A stretch of DNA of 64,000 nucleotides from Rhodocollybia butyracea. Lineage: Eukaryota > Basidiomycota > Agaricomycetes > Agaricales > Omphalotaceae. The stretch covers positions 1-64,000 of the forward strand of contig JADNRY010000207.1 of NCBI GenBank assembly GCA_015501585.1. The letters are read 5' to 3'. Position numbers and translations under genes: made by a program. The notes beneath the pieces are model-generated. The model ran no database searches and had not been told where the DNA came from. It saw only the letters and a list, made by a program, of their open reading frames with translations. Positions 43,216-54,330 of the stretch are shown piece after piece. Position 1 is the first letter of the stretch; every line of letters starts with the position of its first letter.

Positions 43216-43512
43216 GGTTGGAGTTCAAAAATGAAAGATGTGGGAAGGCGGATCGTTATCGGATTATCAGGTCACAGTGGGCCGATGCATACAGAGTGGG
43301 TATCCGTAATGAGAAAGAAGTAGAAGTACGTAACCGAGGTGGAAGTTCTGACCCGTAGGGCATAAATACATATAATACAAAGATTTTAGTATGTTTTCGA
43401 AGATACAAATGAAGTAACATGGATAGATTTCCTTCTTCCTTGACGAACCGCTGGTAAGCTAAGACTCGTTCAGACCGTCTAATCAGAGGTACCAAGTAAA
43501 GCTGAAGCACGA

Positions 43513-44373
43513 TCATCGACGAAAGCGAAAAGAGACTCTTCGATTCACTTGTTGAGCAGCGTCAGAGTTGGAGTCGTCGTTAGCGGTATCTTTGGGCTCG
43601 CCACCATCGCCTGTTGCTTTCTCATCATCCTGAGGTCCCAGAACCGAGTTCATACGACGTCCTACAGCGCTAGCGTTAGACTCGGCATCATTCTCCTCGC
43701 GGTCGATTTGAGGTGGTATGGACTCGGAAAGTGAAGGAAAACGACGCATTGCGGCAGCGCGTGGAAGACGTCTGTTCCCAAGACTTGAACGGTTGGGACT
43801 ATCATGAGCCTCAGAGGGTTCGGAAGGATTGTGAGAGGAGTGATGGTTTCCGTTCTGCCCGTCTTCTTCTGCCTGCTTCGGGGAAGGTTCAGGGTTGGAT
43901 TTGGGAGCGGAAGGTGGCGCAGATGATTCTGAAGTAGAGTTCGAAGAAGGTAAAGAAGAGGGCGGGCTTGAGGACGAGGAACTGTAATCGGCGTTGTGAA
44001 TTTGACGATTAGCGAGCGATGGCCTTCTATTGGAAAGAAGTGTAGCAGGCGAGTTGGCAAGATCTCGTTGGAAGCGTAGTACCACAACGGCTTCATCGAA
44101 TCCAAACCCGTCTACATATGCAATGGACGAAGCGCTATGCGAATACATCGTGTTCTCGGGCATAATAACCGGTGGAGAGACAACGTTGAAGAGTATGTCA
44201 CGAGTATCGAGTTCAGGAATGTTCTCGCTGGGCATATCAGAGCGCATAAAGGCTTTCGGAACACGATGAGGCTGGGCGAGGTCCGTAGAATGGTCGTGAG
44301 TACGATATCCAGAAGCAACGTGCGTAACGGCCAAGAGAAAGAAAACCTGCAGAGAGTTGAAGGAGGAGTACAT
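43513..44373 (-). CDS. Secreted, largely disordered protein
   Basis: Single exon, 286 aa. A signal peptide (SLQVFFLLAVTHVASGY) is followed by a small ordered part (SIAYVDGFGFDEAVVVLRFQR) and a long Ser/Pro/Glu/Asn-rich region, ending in an Arg-rich tail (VSFRFRR). Several short basic pairs (RR) could be KEX2-type processing sites. No known domain. It lies between the dehydrogenase and the MFS exporter, with its start facing the MFS promoter. An antisense ORF set exists but lacks a signal or motif. Confidence 0.65.
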   Translation of the reverse strand: MYSSFNSLQVFFLLAVTHVASGYRTHDHSTDLAQPHRVPKAFMRSDMPSENIPELDTRDILFNVVSPPVIMPENTMYSHSASSIAYVDGFGFDEAVVVLRFQRDLANSPATLLSNRRPSLANRQIHNADYSSSSSSPPSSLPSSNSTSESSAPPSAPKSNPEPSPKQAEEDGQNGNHHSSHNPSEPSEAHDSPNRSSLGNRRLPRAAAMRRFPSLSESIPPQIDREENDAESNASAVGRRMNSVLGPQDDEKATGDGGEPKDTANDDSNSDAAQQVNRRVSFRFRR

Positions 44374-44943
44374 GTTATAGAGAGTCGACGTGAGTTGCCA
44401 ATAGTAAGGTTAGATTGGGGAATGTGAGAGTAGGAAGTCAAGATGCACGGTCAAAGTGAGCAATGTCGTAAAGTATATAAAGGAGATGCGTCACATCACC
44501 TGACCGTGAATTTGATTGGCGCTTCTCTGCGACGTTCTTTTTGTTTTCTCGTCTCCCTGGCCATGGCCTGCACCCCACTCTGACTTGTATCATTCGCTAC
44601 GTCGCCAGCTCCAGCTCTATGCTATCCATATTTGGTTGAATTCGAACCATCCAGATTATTCGGTCACGAGTCGGAGTAACGACAAGCAGCGGCCTCGCGG
44701 CCTCGAGTCCTGCCTCGCTTCATCTCATGCACCATTTGCTACAAGCCTGTGATACGCTGAATACCTTGGAGTCAAACATGTGCCTCGCGTCCTAAATATG
44801 TAACGAAGCTGCAGTCGAGGGCGGTAGTCCGGCCTTGATTACACATACAACGTTACTTGACTTCCAGGTACTGCCGGGCAACCTGGGCAATCAAAGATTT
44901 TTTAAAGTTCTATCCTTTCCAGTGGTTGCCTTTAACTGTACGC
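44374..44943. promoter_or_regulatory. Divergent intergenic region between the secreted protein and the MFS gene
   Basis: About 570 bp with both promoters. GTATATAAAGG at 44473-44483 is TATA-like, about 100 bp from the secreted-protein start. No other site recognised. Confidence 0.4.
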
Positions 44944-47067
44944 ATGGCCCAATCCACCGAATCTACCGAAGCAGCTTCTCCAGAACACAACCGTGAAAAT
45001 AGTGTCGAAAACACCACAGCAACAGGGCACGAGGAGAAGAAAAACGAGACTGATGTCACTACCAACGGAAGCGAAAAGGACGAATCGCTCGAAATCGAAT
45101 ACGCTTCGGGAGCTCGATTGGCACTGATCACCTTGGGTGTCTGCCTGGGTCTCTTCGTGGTAAGGATGTTCTATGTTACCCCGCTGGCAGCGTCTTTGAT
45201 ATATTGTTTAGGTCGCCCTAGACACTTCTATTGTCTGTGAGAAATGTCTTCTCCTTCATCGTGTTTCTCCTTTGCTCACACTCGATCTAGCCACGGTGAC
45301 TCCGACAATTACTACTGTGTTCGACTCTCTGGGGGATGTTGGCTGGTATGGGTCAGCCTACTTGCTGGTCTGTTGTGAAGTCCGAGTATAAGCCATAGTA
45401 TTCACTTACGCTCCATGTAGGTTTTAGCATCTCTTCAACCTACTTTTGGGAAGCTATACAGTGTCTTCGATCTCAAGATTGTATATCTGACTGCTCTCGT
45501 CATTTTCGAAGGTTCGTTCTTGTTTTCATCTTCCTTGAAGGTTTTCTAATATTTGTCGTATGCAGTTGGATCGGTTGTATGTGCTGCCTCCACAAGCTCA
45601 TTTATGCTCATCATGGGCAGGGCAGTCGCAGGACTAGGCGCATCAGCATTGCTTTCCGGTAGTATCAACATCATTGCCTACGCTGTAGCGTTAGAAAAGA
45701 GGGCAGCTTACAACGCAGGGGTATCAAGCATGTTTTCTATCGCGTCTATTGCAGGACCCATAATCGGGGGTGCCTTCACTGACAACGTGTCATGGCGATG
45801 GTATACATCAAGTTCGCTTCCTTTTTGTTCACTCCTGAATCTTAAGTTCCATAGGTCGTTCTGGATCAACTTACCCCTCGGAGGCGTAGCTTTCTTCATT
45901 GTCGCTTTTTTCTTCACCGCGCCGAAAAGAAAAAAGTCCCAGCTTTCCCTCAAAGAGAAGTTGGCCAGCTTGGACTTCTTTGGTGCATTATTCTTCATTG
46001 GTGGGACCATATGCTTGTTACTCGCGCTCCAGTGGGGAGGAAGCGCATTCCCGTGGACAGACTCGAGGGTCTGGGGTCTCTTCATAGGATTTGCTCTTAT
46101 TATGCCTATTTTCGTGTACATTCAAATCAAACGCGGTAAGCGTGCTACCATACCGCCATCAATTGCGAAGCAGCGTACTGTCCTCATCAGCACGCTTTAT
46201 TCGTTCTTGTATAGCATGGCCTCGTATACGTGAGTTTGAGATCCCTGTCATTATCATTACGCATACTAATATGACATCGGTTAGACATATCTTCTATCTT
46301 CCTTTGTATTTCCAAGCAGTAAAAAATACATCGGCAGTCAATTCAGGTATTCGACTCATTCCGTACTTGGTATGCAATACCGCTGTTGCCATTATCATGG
46401 GGTTATATGTCAATCGCACTGGATGGTACTACTACCTTTTCTGGATTGGGGCTATCATATATACCATCGGCGCTGGTCTTCTTTCAACGCTGAATGTCAA
46501 CTCATCTACTGCTAAATGGCTCTGCTATGAGATAGTCGCCGGTTTAGGACGTGGTTCGGCCCAGATGCCTTTCATAGCAGTCCAAGTGGTTTTAACACCT
46601 GAAGAAGTTCCTATCGGAAGTAACTATCGATCGCAGATTCTACTCTCTAGCCAAATTCTGACGCAGACTGCACCAGGTAGCTTGGTGATGCTTTCGACAT
46701 CTCTCGGAGGATCTGTTGCTTTATCAATTGGTCAAGCAATCTTCAATAACGATCTAGTCAGCCAGGTCAAGAAATTTGCTCCATCCATCGACCCGAGTAT
46801 TGTCGTCAATAATGGAGCCACCGAATTTCGTCACGTCGTGCCGGCTGAGGCATTGAGTGGCGTACTACAGGCTTATTCAAAGGCAATAGATACTGTGTTA
46901 ATACCACCAATTGCCTTCGTTGGCCTTAGCTTGATTCTTGCACTAGGGGTAAGTGCATGTTATACTGCTTTTGGGTTGAGTTTAACTCGACTTTGATTTA
47001 GATTGAACGCCTGAACATAAAGGCCCGGACCAAGGCATCTAGTAAAGCAGACTCAGCTCTGTCGTAG
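44944..47067 (+). CDS. MFS multidrug-type exporter (DHA2 family)
   Basis: Nine exons, 44944-45159, 45212-45236, 45291-45367, 45421-45511, 45566-45800, 45855-46229, 46285-46619, 46677-46948 and 47002-47067, give 563 aa with every phase agreeing. An acidic N-terminus leads to [20 protein letters not shown] (helix 1), [24 protein letters not shown], and the antiporter motif [27 protein letters not shown] split across an intron. About 14 helices in all, as in the DHA2 proton-drug antiporters. Such pumps export toxins, metabolites or drugs from the plasma membrane. Intact; a piece of its 3' half recurs, decayed, near 54000-54330. Confidence 0.95.
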
Positions 47068-47738
47068 CATAAAATCTAGTGGGTATCTACAGCGCAGTAT
47101 TGTCGTTTGATTTACAGTGTATCACATAATGATTGTTCGTCTGCTGGCTCGGGCCGCACAAGTGTTACAATCGGTCTTGACGAACGATTATCAAGCGCAA
47201 ACAAAAACAAAAACAACTTCACGCTTTACGGCTATCCGGCTAATGCAGCGCAAGTTAGACATAGAATGGAAGAAGAGGTGCACTATGCATACGATGGGCA
47301 AACGAGAATACGACGGGCGAGGGAGCCGTCACCAGCGAACGGTTTTAGTCGCTCCAGAGTGAGCATAACCATTTATATAAGTAATGATCATAAATTCCCA
47401 ATAGATACCGAAGGATCGCTGTGCAATTGAGCTATCCAATTCTTAAAACCGCTCCTTTATTTCTTCACGATGAGAACGTTGATTGCGAGTGTGGGGAGGG
47501 CTGTTGGAATTGGAAGACTTGAGCGAAGAGTGGTGTCCAGAGGGCAAGCTAGGGTGACTCACTGACTGAACGGGGAACAACCCAAAACAACGAGGAAGGC
47601 AAGTACCAATACTGGTCGCTTCTCTACAAACGTGACGAAATGACGAGCGCCGAAAGACCAGATTCAGTCATATCCAATTCCTCATAAGGATTACTATAAT
47701 GATGACCAAGCATCTGCAACCATCTTACCTTCATTAAC
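47068..47738. repeat. 3' flank of the MFS gene, part of a duplicated block
   Basis: 47130-47345 shares blocks with 54350-55040 (CTGGCTCGGGC.GC.CAAG; GCATACGA.GGGCAA.CGA.AATAC) and with 52540-52640. ORFs here have no motif. Confidence 0.45.
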
Positions 47739-48501
47739 ATGGATCGTTGGCCAAAAGATAAATTTAAAGAATTCGAGGCTCAGGATATAGTTTCAGCACA
47801 CACATATCTGGACTCCTCACACTGGAACCGCCTTGATACCGCAGAAACCTTGCCGTTTCGAAAGGAGCTTGAGGAGAAACTGATCCTGTAGGTGGTATCA
47901 TTTGACGTTGTACAACAAGTCCTCATCCCTTTCAGTTTTGAAGAAACCGCACTTCAACTCGGACAAGGCAACTTCTTCGACAAGCGCCGTCGCAAGAAGT
48001 CTTTCAAAAAAGAGCTTCAAGCACTATTTCCTGCCATGATGGCGTACTCCAATTCTATGGAGGCTCACGGTCGGCCCAATCTAGTTCAAACTCCTTGCGG
48101 TCCCTGTGATTCAAAGGTTCACCATCTCGGCCCTAAAACCTGTGGTGTGGTATACAGTCAAAGGTGATTCAGCTGGAAGATGGGAACTTGCAAACGAAGC
48201 ACTTTGTATGGACAGAAGCACCGCCACCCCCTGAGCCCAAAGTGAAGTGTCTGTTTCACCCGTGTAGGAAAGGATGTCCGGTTCCAGGAGACTGGTTCTA
48301 CTTCTGACAATTCGGTTTTGGTTCAAAAGATACTCCGAGTCCCGTGATCTTCTTTCTGACCTCCTGGCTGACCGGGAAAAGTACGGGTGGAGAGGTTCAG
48401 AAGGCCGTGACGATTCGGTTAATGAACATGCTGTGACCAAATTAGGCTATCGCGTTCCTAAAAAGCCACCCCCCGCTGATCAAATAGTTTATTTTGGTTA
48501 A
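47739..48501 (+). pseudogene. Cys-rich family, broken copy 2
   Basis: Starts MDRWPKDKFKEFEAQDIV like the intact gene at 40130. The intron 1 donor is GTAGGT at about 47891. Keeps PCGPCDSKVHH, then a one-base loss in the CGCG region, CLFHPCRKGCPVPGDW, a premature stop, and in another frame LLADREKYGWRGSEGRDDSV. At least three frame breaks. Confidence 0.75.
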
Positions 48502-49290
48502 CCTTGGATTCATACAAATTTGTGCTACTAGAGTGTATCTTATAGATACTCGTTCTATTGGTAAGGATATGGATATGGATTACTCAGTCCTGTCAGCGCA
48601 ATGCTGAAAGTATGTACGCAGTTGTGTGAGCTTGTGTGGCACATTTTGGGGTACTTCAGTGATTAACCTGGGCCATTTAAGTAACTTGAATCGCTGAGCC
48701 ACAGTTACAATGTATATAACCACCCTCCACCCCAGCCAAGAGGCAGCTGTCTATAGTCGCAAGCTTTTGTTCTCAAGATGAAGGTAGTTCTGTGTGTTTT
48801 TTTCCAACGTTTTCGGGATGATACTGTGGGATCAGGGAAGGATCTCTTAGGAGACGTGTAATGATGGCGATTCAGCATGGATGGTATATACTATAGACGC
48901 GGGTGCGAGATTTTCGACACCACGGAAAGTGCTTGCATTAGATCGGGTGGGGGGAAATACCACGAGGCTGGATAGTTTCATGGTGTCAACGCACAGAAAC
49001 CCTTGTTCACCAGTTCTTAATAGACATTCCAAAAGAAAAAAGCGGGTATATCGGTTGATTCATCATTATCGGTTGATTCATCATTATCGGTTGATTCATC
49101 ATTATCGGATTGAAACGAGCTCATGAGCTCCGAGCGTAGATTAGAAAAGCAAGGGTAGTTGCGTTTAAAAGAAGCGGACGACGGGCCACGGCCCACCAGG
49201 CAGGGGGCTCCGCTCATGTGTCTAGGTCAAACGTAGCAAGTAGCACGTTCTGCTTTTAGGTTGATAGTAGAGGAAATAACTTCTTCAGAG
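48502..49290. other. Gene-free stretch with 18-bp tandem repeat
   Basis: 49050-49108 holds 3.3 copies of an 18-bp unit (TCGGTTGATTCATCATTA), a multiple of three that would read NDESTD repeats on the minus strand. 48930-49030 resembles 18590-18680. No gene supported. Confidence 0.5.
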
Positions 49291-49600
49291 GTTCGGAACC
49301 TGGGTCATACCTTGAGCCTAGCGAACGCAGAATTATTCCAGGGAATTGCACGGATACCAAAGAAAGCTTGCCACTGCGAAAGGATCTCGGAGAGGTTAGC
49401 TAGTATCGTTTTCTTATTGTATAACACGTCTTCATCTTTACATTTACTAGCGTTGAAGCGTTGAGGAAGCGGCACTGAAACTTAAACGAGTGTATCATGC
49501 AGTACTGTTGACAGTGGTCTTTTGAAAAAAAGATTTCAGAACTACTTTCGCCCGGTCGGCCTACTTCAAGTCTATAGAGGCTCATGCATCAGGAAAAAAC
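49291..49600 (+). pseudogene. Cys-rich family, 5' fragment (copy 3)
   Basis: Shares with the copies at 40130 and 55700 the stretch ACCAAAGAAA.CTTGCC..TGCGAAAGGATCT, the intron region, GGTCTTTTGAAA, and the TACTTCAAGTCTATAGAGGCTCA block, then stops before the Cys clusters. Frames are broken. Confidence 0.55.
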
Positions 49601-49976
49601 AACTTCACTTAGTAGGCCTAAGTAGTCAAGATAGCAGTCATAGTTCTGTAGACAAGTCCCCCTTTACATAGTACTACATAGTGTGCTGTAGTACCTTAGC
49701 CAGGGTTATGTAGGGCCATATAGCAATCAGTCAAGGCCTAGGTAGCACTCTGTAGTCATTATAGCCTTGGGCATGCCTACAGGCATTCACCCACTATCTG
49801 TGCTACATAGTGTCCTGTACTTATAACAAGTATACGCTCTGATATGGGGGATATACGAAAACAAAGCCATCCATTATTATGCAAAAAATGATAAATAATA
49901 CAATAATATGTAATTAAAGGTAGTAATACTAATAGCGATGGATATATACTGAGCGTGTCACGCTCCCACCCAATGC
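49601..49976. other. Gene-free stretch
   Basis: Short TAG-rich repeats (TGTAGTAC.TAGC, TACATAGTG) at 49660-49820; nothing else. Confidence 0.4.
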
Positions 49977-50898
49977 TCAGTGCTCACCGGCACCTCCAGA
50001 TCCGTTGTCGGATTCATCCCCAGAATCAGTGGCCTCGGACTCCGTTAAACCAGTACGTGCTGCCATCTGAGCGCGAAGCTCATCTTCAATGTCACCAGAA
50101 ATGTGCGACGCAGCCTCATCGGGTGATTTCCCGCAAACTCGATCTCTGAAGTAATACTAATCAACTTTCGTCCAAGTCACTTTAAATAAACCATACCGGG
50201 CCTTCTCAAACATTCGTTTACGAATGTTCAAGGACGCTACAGGATTCATACCATCCCATTTCGTCAAGTCTTCAAGATAAGCTTCATAGTATCTTCGGTG
50301 ATCTTCTTCGCTGAACTTCTTGAGTTTGATGTGTTCCCCAGTGGCCCATTCTGTAAGTGCCGCTCGTACCTGGCTCAAGCCTCAGATAAAAATTTAAATG
50401 GAAAAACTGTTCCCACTTGCCATCGTAAAAAGTGAGGCCAGCGTCTTCAGGGACACGATTTTGAAGTATCCTTCAAACACCGCCCCCATACCATTTTCGA
50501 AGATATAGTGAAGTAGAGTGATGATAGATGAATGTTCCGCATAACCGATCCAAGTATTGCGGTTCTAGATTCAGTAGTCAGCTCGGATGGTTCAATAGCA
50601 TGATAAACGACAAACCTTGTATGCAAATGCAGAAAAATTCCGGGCAGAAAGAGTACGATACAAATTCTTGTTACTTCTTGCAGCCTGCTTACTGCCATCA
50701 CCGTTGAAGTGGTAGATCGACTCAACTTTGGCTCGGACCCATTTGAAGGTCTCACCACGTATTCTACTCCCACGAGCAGTGATCTACAGAAATTTCAGAA
50801 CGAGTGATTTAATGTTTTAGATAGCGCACCAGCTTGATTACACGTTTGTCAGATGAAAGCTGGACCTTTGCAATTCCAGATGCAGCGCGAAAAGCCAT
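49977..50898 (-). CDS. DUF6532-type protein
   Basis: Five exons, 50898-50830, 50783-50616, 50564-50417, 50380-50197 and 50145-49977, join in phase to 245 aa. The middle carries the pattern I recall for DUF6532 proteins of agarics: ITARGSRIRGETFKWVRAKV, AARSNKNLYRTLSARNFSAF, then a Tyr/His line (IGYAEHSSIITLL), FE-GYFKI, ALTEWATGEH, and RRYYEAYLEDL. The C-terminus is acidic and Gly/Ser-rich (ESEATDSGDESDNGSGG). The N-terminus is shorter than usual and the start uncertain; the frame could continue upstream after an intron. Function unknown. Confidence 0.8.
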
Positions 50899-50950
50899 TA
50901 TACAATGCTTAATTGCGCCTTTTAGCTTGACGTTTGCTGAAGAGTCTCAG

Positions 50951-51488
50951 ATGCAGACTTGTGTATACGAAGATAACATGCGAGAGTTCAACAAGCAGTG
51001 GGATCACGCTGGAACGAACTCACATATCGACTTGGTAGATGGACAGTCACAAGAGGGCTCCGATACATTTGGTTCGGATAGCTATGAGCTTTTGGCTCCT
51101 GGTGAGTTGTTTGTTTGGTTTCTCGTGTGGATATGAATTTACATTGTGTTGTTCAGGTTTTCGTTCGCCCCAAACTGGTACTCCAATGAAGTCAGAACTT
51201 CAGATCCTTGAAGCGGACACTGTACTATCCCCGCGAAGCGATTCACTTACCCGTCAAGATAGAGACATCTTGAAAACACCAGAACATAAGGCTCATGAGT
51301 TGGAAGTGCGTGTTCGTGACTTAGAAGCGCATGTTCAGTTACTGCAGAAGCAGCTTCGCACCTACAAAGATATTCTTGACCGTTTCGGAGACATATGCTC
51401 AGGCGTGAGTGATGGAAGTTTTGCAGCAGATGGCGTGTTGGATTCTCTCAATGCCCATATGAATAAAGAGTACCGTGAAACCCAGTAG
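50951..51488 (+). CDS. Coiled-coil protein, head-to-head with the DUF6532 gene
   Basis: Two exons, 50951-51101 and 51157-51488, join in phase to 160 aa (MQTCVYEDNMREFNKQW start). The centre has a leucine/hydrophobic heptad stretch, HELEVRVRDLEAHVQLLQKQ, a clear coiled coil. The frame is open upstream to 50834, overlapping the opposite gene, so the start could be elsewhere. No DNA-binding basic region precedes the zipper. Function unknown. Confidence 0.6.
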
Positions 51489-51842
51489 TCTTGTTTTCTC
51501 GGTGTTTACTTTGATGTACTGTCACCCCTAGATACAGCTATGGTATCAAATGTAGTCTGTTTGGTGTCTCCGACTGGCAAGTGGAGTAATGTTACGTTTC
51601 ACATCCGCTAAAATCTTGAAGTTCAATTTGGACTCCATACCGTATGGATTTCCTAGCAATAAGTACATTGATATATGGATACACTGGTGTGTACTAAAAT
51701 GACTATATAGATCTATGTAGAACTGTGACCTGGTTATGTTGACTACAGAGCACTACGGAGGCTTGCCCAGGACCTACATCAACTACCATGACTTCCTATC
51801 TCAAGTGTGAATACCTGTAGCACGTTCAGTGTTTCCTGATGT
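51489..51842. other. Gene-free stretch
   Basis: 3' flank of the coiled-coil gene; TAG-rich short repeats similar to 49660-49820. Confidence 0.35.
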
Positions 51843-52040
51843 GGTCGCCCTTTGTATCTTCTCGAAACTCCCCGCGATGCTTGAGATTCTGGTCTTCACC
51901 ATCTCAGTCCAAAGATCCGTGGTTGTGGTATCCAGTCGTAAGAGGTGCAGTGGGAAGATGAGAAGATGGAACCTTGCAGGAGCAACGCTTTGTTTTGATC
52001 GAGTTTGAATTTGCACTTGTGAAGATGAATATCGTTCGGT
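51843..52040 (+). pseudogene. Cys-rich family, fragment (copy 4)
   Basis: GTCGCCCTTTGTATCTTCTC, TGATTCTGGTCTTCACCATCTC-type text and GGTTGTGGTATCCAGTC line up with 55940-56030 of copy 6. Cys codons are mostly lost. Confidence 0.55.
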
Positions 52041-52640
52041 GGCTATGACTTTTGAGTTGTGTATACCGGCTGTCTGATTTTCCAGTGGTTCTCGAAAGAA
52101 TACACCCAATGTAAGCCTTCTTGAAGCGGACCTACTAATACTACGTTGATTCGGATGTACTGATTGAAGCAGAGAATCAGGAAGAATGTTATTTCGTCAG
52201 ACAGGAAGACCTTTCTTCTGTAATAATACAAAGCTTAAGCTTAAGCCCTTGACCTGCCGATGGATCGCAGAAGGAGAAAGGAAAAGAGACGCCAGAGATA
52301 ATGCCAGGTCTATTGATGATGTTGCGGCAGTCATGATTGAGTATCCACCGAAAGATAAGGACGATTTGGGATGAAGTTGTGACCGGAAATGGAGGGATAA
52401 GAAGGACAAGAAAGAAAGTCTACGAAACTTTACTGCACACCGTTAATAGGCTAATGTGAATTGATCTGTTTGTTCATTGGTATATGTTGGGCCGAGGCTG
52501 CCAAAGGCGATCTAGAATAAGATAAGAGGAGAATGATAAGGTGGAAGAACCGGCACACCTCGCATATGACGCGCAAACGAGAACAGAGCGGATGAAGGAG
52601 GCGGCACTGGTGGACGAGGTCTTGGAGACCTTAGTCGCTA
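52041..52640. repeat. Duplicated block (partner of 54350-55040 and 56400-56570)
   Basis: Shares ATTTTCCAGTGGTT.CTCGAAAGAATA, TATCCACC.AAAGA.AA, GAAATGGA.GGATAAGAAGGACAAG and AGGAGAATGATAAGGTGGAAG.ACCGGC with the partner blocks. Confidence 0.55.
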
Positions 52641-52652
52641 TATTCATGAAAA

Positions 52653-53150
52653 TCAGATATTTGTTGACCAGTTAGAGGGCGTAAGACATACATAGTAACA
52701 GAGAGTGAGCAGATACTCGGTCCACATGCCCGGAAAGACGCCTTGTATCTGGCAATACCTCAAGCTCAAGACTTCAAAGAGTTCTGGAAATAGATATTGA
52801 GAGTCCTCGAGTTCATTCCGGCGCCTGTACACCTGATCTACCCAATCGCCATTAGGAGGAAGGCTTACTCCCCTCATTTCTTTATCAGTGTCATCGATAA
52901 GAAAGTCGATTGCGAGAGAAAGACGTTGTTCGAAGACCTGAGCGAGGAATGTTGTCCAAATTCTTCTAGGAGGAAGACAGTTTGTGTGGTGGAGGCGAAC
53001 CAAAAAGTCGATAAGGCAGTTAAAAACAATGATGAGCAGGAAGGACTCGAGCGTCGTGAACTGTACCATGGTGGTGGCAGTACAGCTCTGAACTTGCTTA
53101 GTCATCAATGACCAACTGCAAAGACAATCGCGACTCCCGACGATAACCAA
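52653..53150 (-). CDS. Paralog pair of unknown proteins with RRIWTT motif, member 1
   Basis: 165 codons. One hydrophobic helix (LLIIVFNCLIDFLVRL) is followed by PPRRIWTTFLAQVFEQRLSLAIDFLIDDTDKEMRG and a Cys/Tyr-rich C-terminus. The copy at 55056-55577 shares this layout at roughly half identity, which supports real coding. No family recognised; predicted single-pass membrane protein. Confidence 0.55.
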   Translation of the reverse strand: MVIVGSRDCLCSWSLMTKQVQSCTATTMVQFTTLESFLLIIVFNCLIDFLVRLHHTNCLPPRRIWTTFLAQVFEQRLSLAIDFLIDDTDKEMRGVSLPPNGDWVDQVYRRRNELEDSQYLFPELFEVLSLRYCQIQGVFPGMWTEYLLTLCYYVCLTPSNWSTNI

Positions 53151-53239
53151 GCATCCTTATATTACTTGATTAACGTTTAACCACCACAATCGCATCCATT
53201 TTCCTTCATGAATCATTATTTAATGACTGACCAGAAGAT

Positions 53240-53480
53240 CTTCGTTGGGTCAATGCTGATAATAATTCGCCCTCATGACTTCTGTCTCAACCTGGAATTA
53301 CGAAGATACCGAAGAAACCTTGTTATTTGAAGCTGCACTCGAACCCAAACTGGGTGAGTACTTCGAAGGTTGTCTTTTGAAAACAAGATCGTGGAATGCC
53401 TCGGATGCCTACTCCAGTTCTATGAAGGTTCAAACGTTCAGGGTCGCCCCTTGTATTCTGCAATTCTGATTAGCGCAAGG
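53240..53480 (+). pseudogene. Cys-rich family, 5' fragment (copy 5)
   Basis: Carries ACCGAAGAAACCTTG, the GTCTTTTGAAAACAAGATC and CCTACTCCAG.TCTATGAA blocks of the 40130 gene, then GTCGCCCCTTGTAT, and ends. No Cys cluster left. Confidence 0.55.
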
Positions 53481-53726
53481 AGGATGAGCTTGAATACTTG
53501 TTACACAGGTGGCTGCGTGAGCCATGGATGTTTAATGTTTATCGTTTATCTTTAACGGTGCGTATGCTGGCCGATTATGCCTCATCCTGTTCTGATCTGT
53601 TTTTCAATGTAGCTACTTGAAAGTATTTTAGACAATCGATGTACACATGGCTGTTTGAATCGCAATGTATGATTTCCCTCATGAAAGGAAATTTCAACAA
53701 ATTGCGCACATGAGGACCCGGTCTAT

Positions 53727-53945
53727 ATCAAAATTTCCGAGTTCTTCGTTCCATTTTCCATCTCCCATCCCTTGCCTGCTTCCTCGTCGGATTCTCTGGA
53801 CTATCAACCGAAATTCAGCTCACCGCCGCACGTTCTCTGGATGCCAAATTCTCTGCACAAACAGCCTACTATCGCAGGGTTTTCCACCACGATCACTACC
53901 TCAGTCGATGCCAGCGCGTTTAACCGGTCTGCTACGCACTTGGGG
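53727..53945 (+). pseudogene. PRM1 fragment
   Basis: Reads LACFLVGFSGLSTEIQLTA..LDAKFSAQ, then after a frame change GFSTTITTSVDASAFNRSAT. Intact PRM1 has [28 protein letters not shown] and [19 protein letters not shown] in the same spacing. Only this helix-to-ectodomain piece is present, in + orientation. Confidence 0.8.
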
Positions 53946-53989
53946 TTAGCGATATAGGATATAGCTCGTGTCAAATACCTCTCTTAGCA

Positions 53990-54330
53990 AACCAAGTGGT
54001 TCTGAAGAAGTTCCTATTGGAAAACAGCTATTGATTACAGATTCTACTCTTTAACCAATTCTGACGCAGACTGCACTGGGTAGCTTGGTGATCCTTTCGA
54101 CATCTCTTGGTGGATCAATTGGTCAATAACGATCTAGTCAGCCAGGAAATTTGCTCGACCCAAGTCTTGTCGTCAATAATGGGGCCACAGGTTTTATCAT
54201 CATACTGGCTGAAATTTTGAGCAGTGTACTGATTGCGTTCGCTGGCCTTAACTTGATCTTCACACTAGGGGTACAACTGCATACATAAACATACAAGCCA
54301 GGACCATAATTTCGTTGCCTACAGCGCATC
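53990..54330 (+). pseudogene. MFS exporter 3' fragment
   Basis: Follows 46590-47030 of the MFS gene with gaps: TGAAGAAGTTCCTAT.GGAA, the TTCTGACGCAGACTGCAC.GGTAGCTTGGTGAT block, CGTCAATAATGG.GCCAC, and GTTCGC.GGCCTTA.CTTGAT, including the old intron 7 sequence. Many deletions; dead. Confidence 0.85.

Noticed and set aside
43549..44427. Plus-strand ORFs opposite the secreted protein
   Set aside because: Several short frames without signal or motif; the minus frame is one 286-codon ORF with a signal peptide.
49050..49108. Direct repeats as a CRISPR-like array
   Set aside because: Contiguous 18-bp tandem units without spacers in a eukaryotic genome; a minisatellite.
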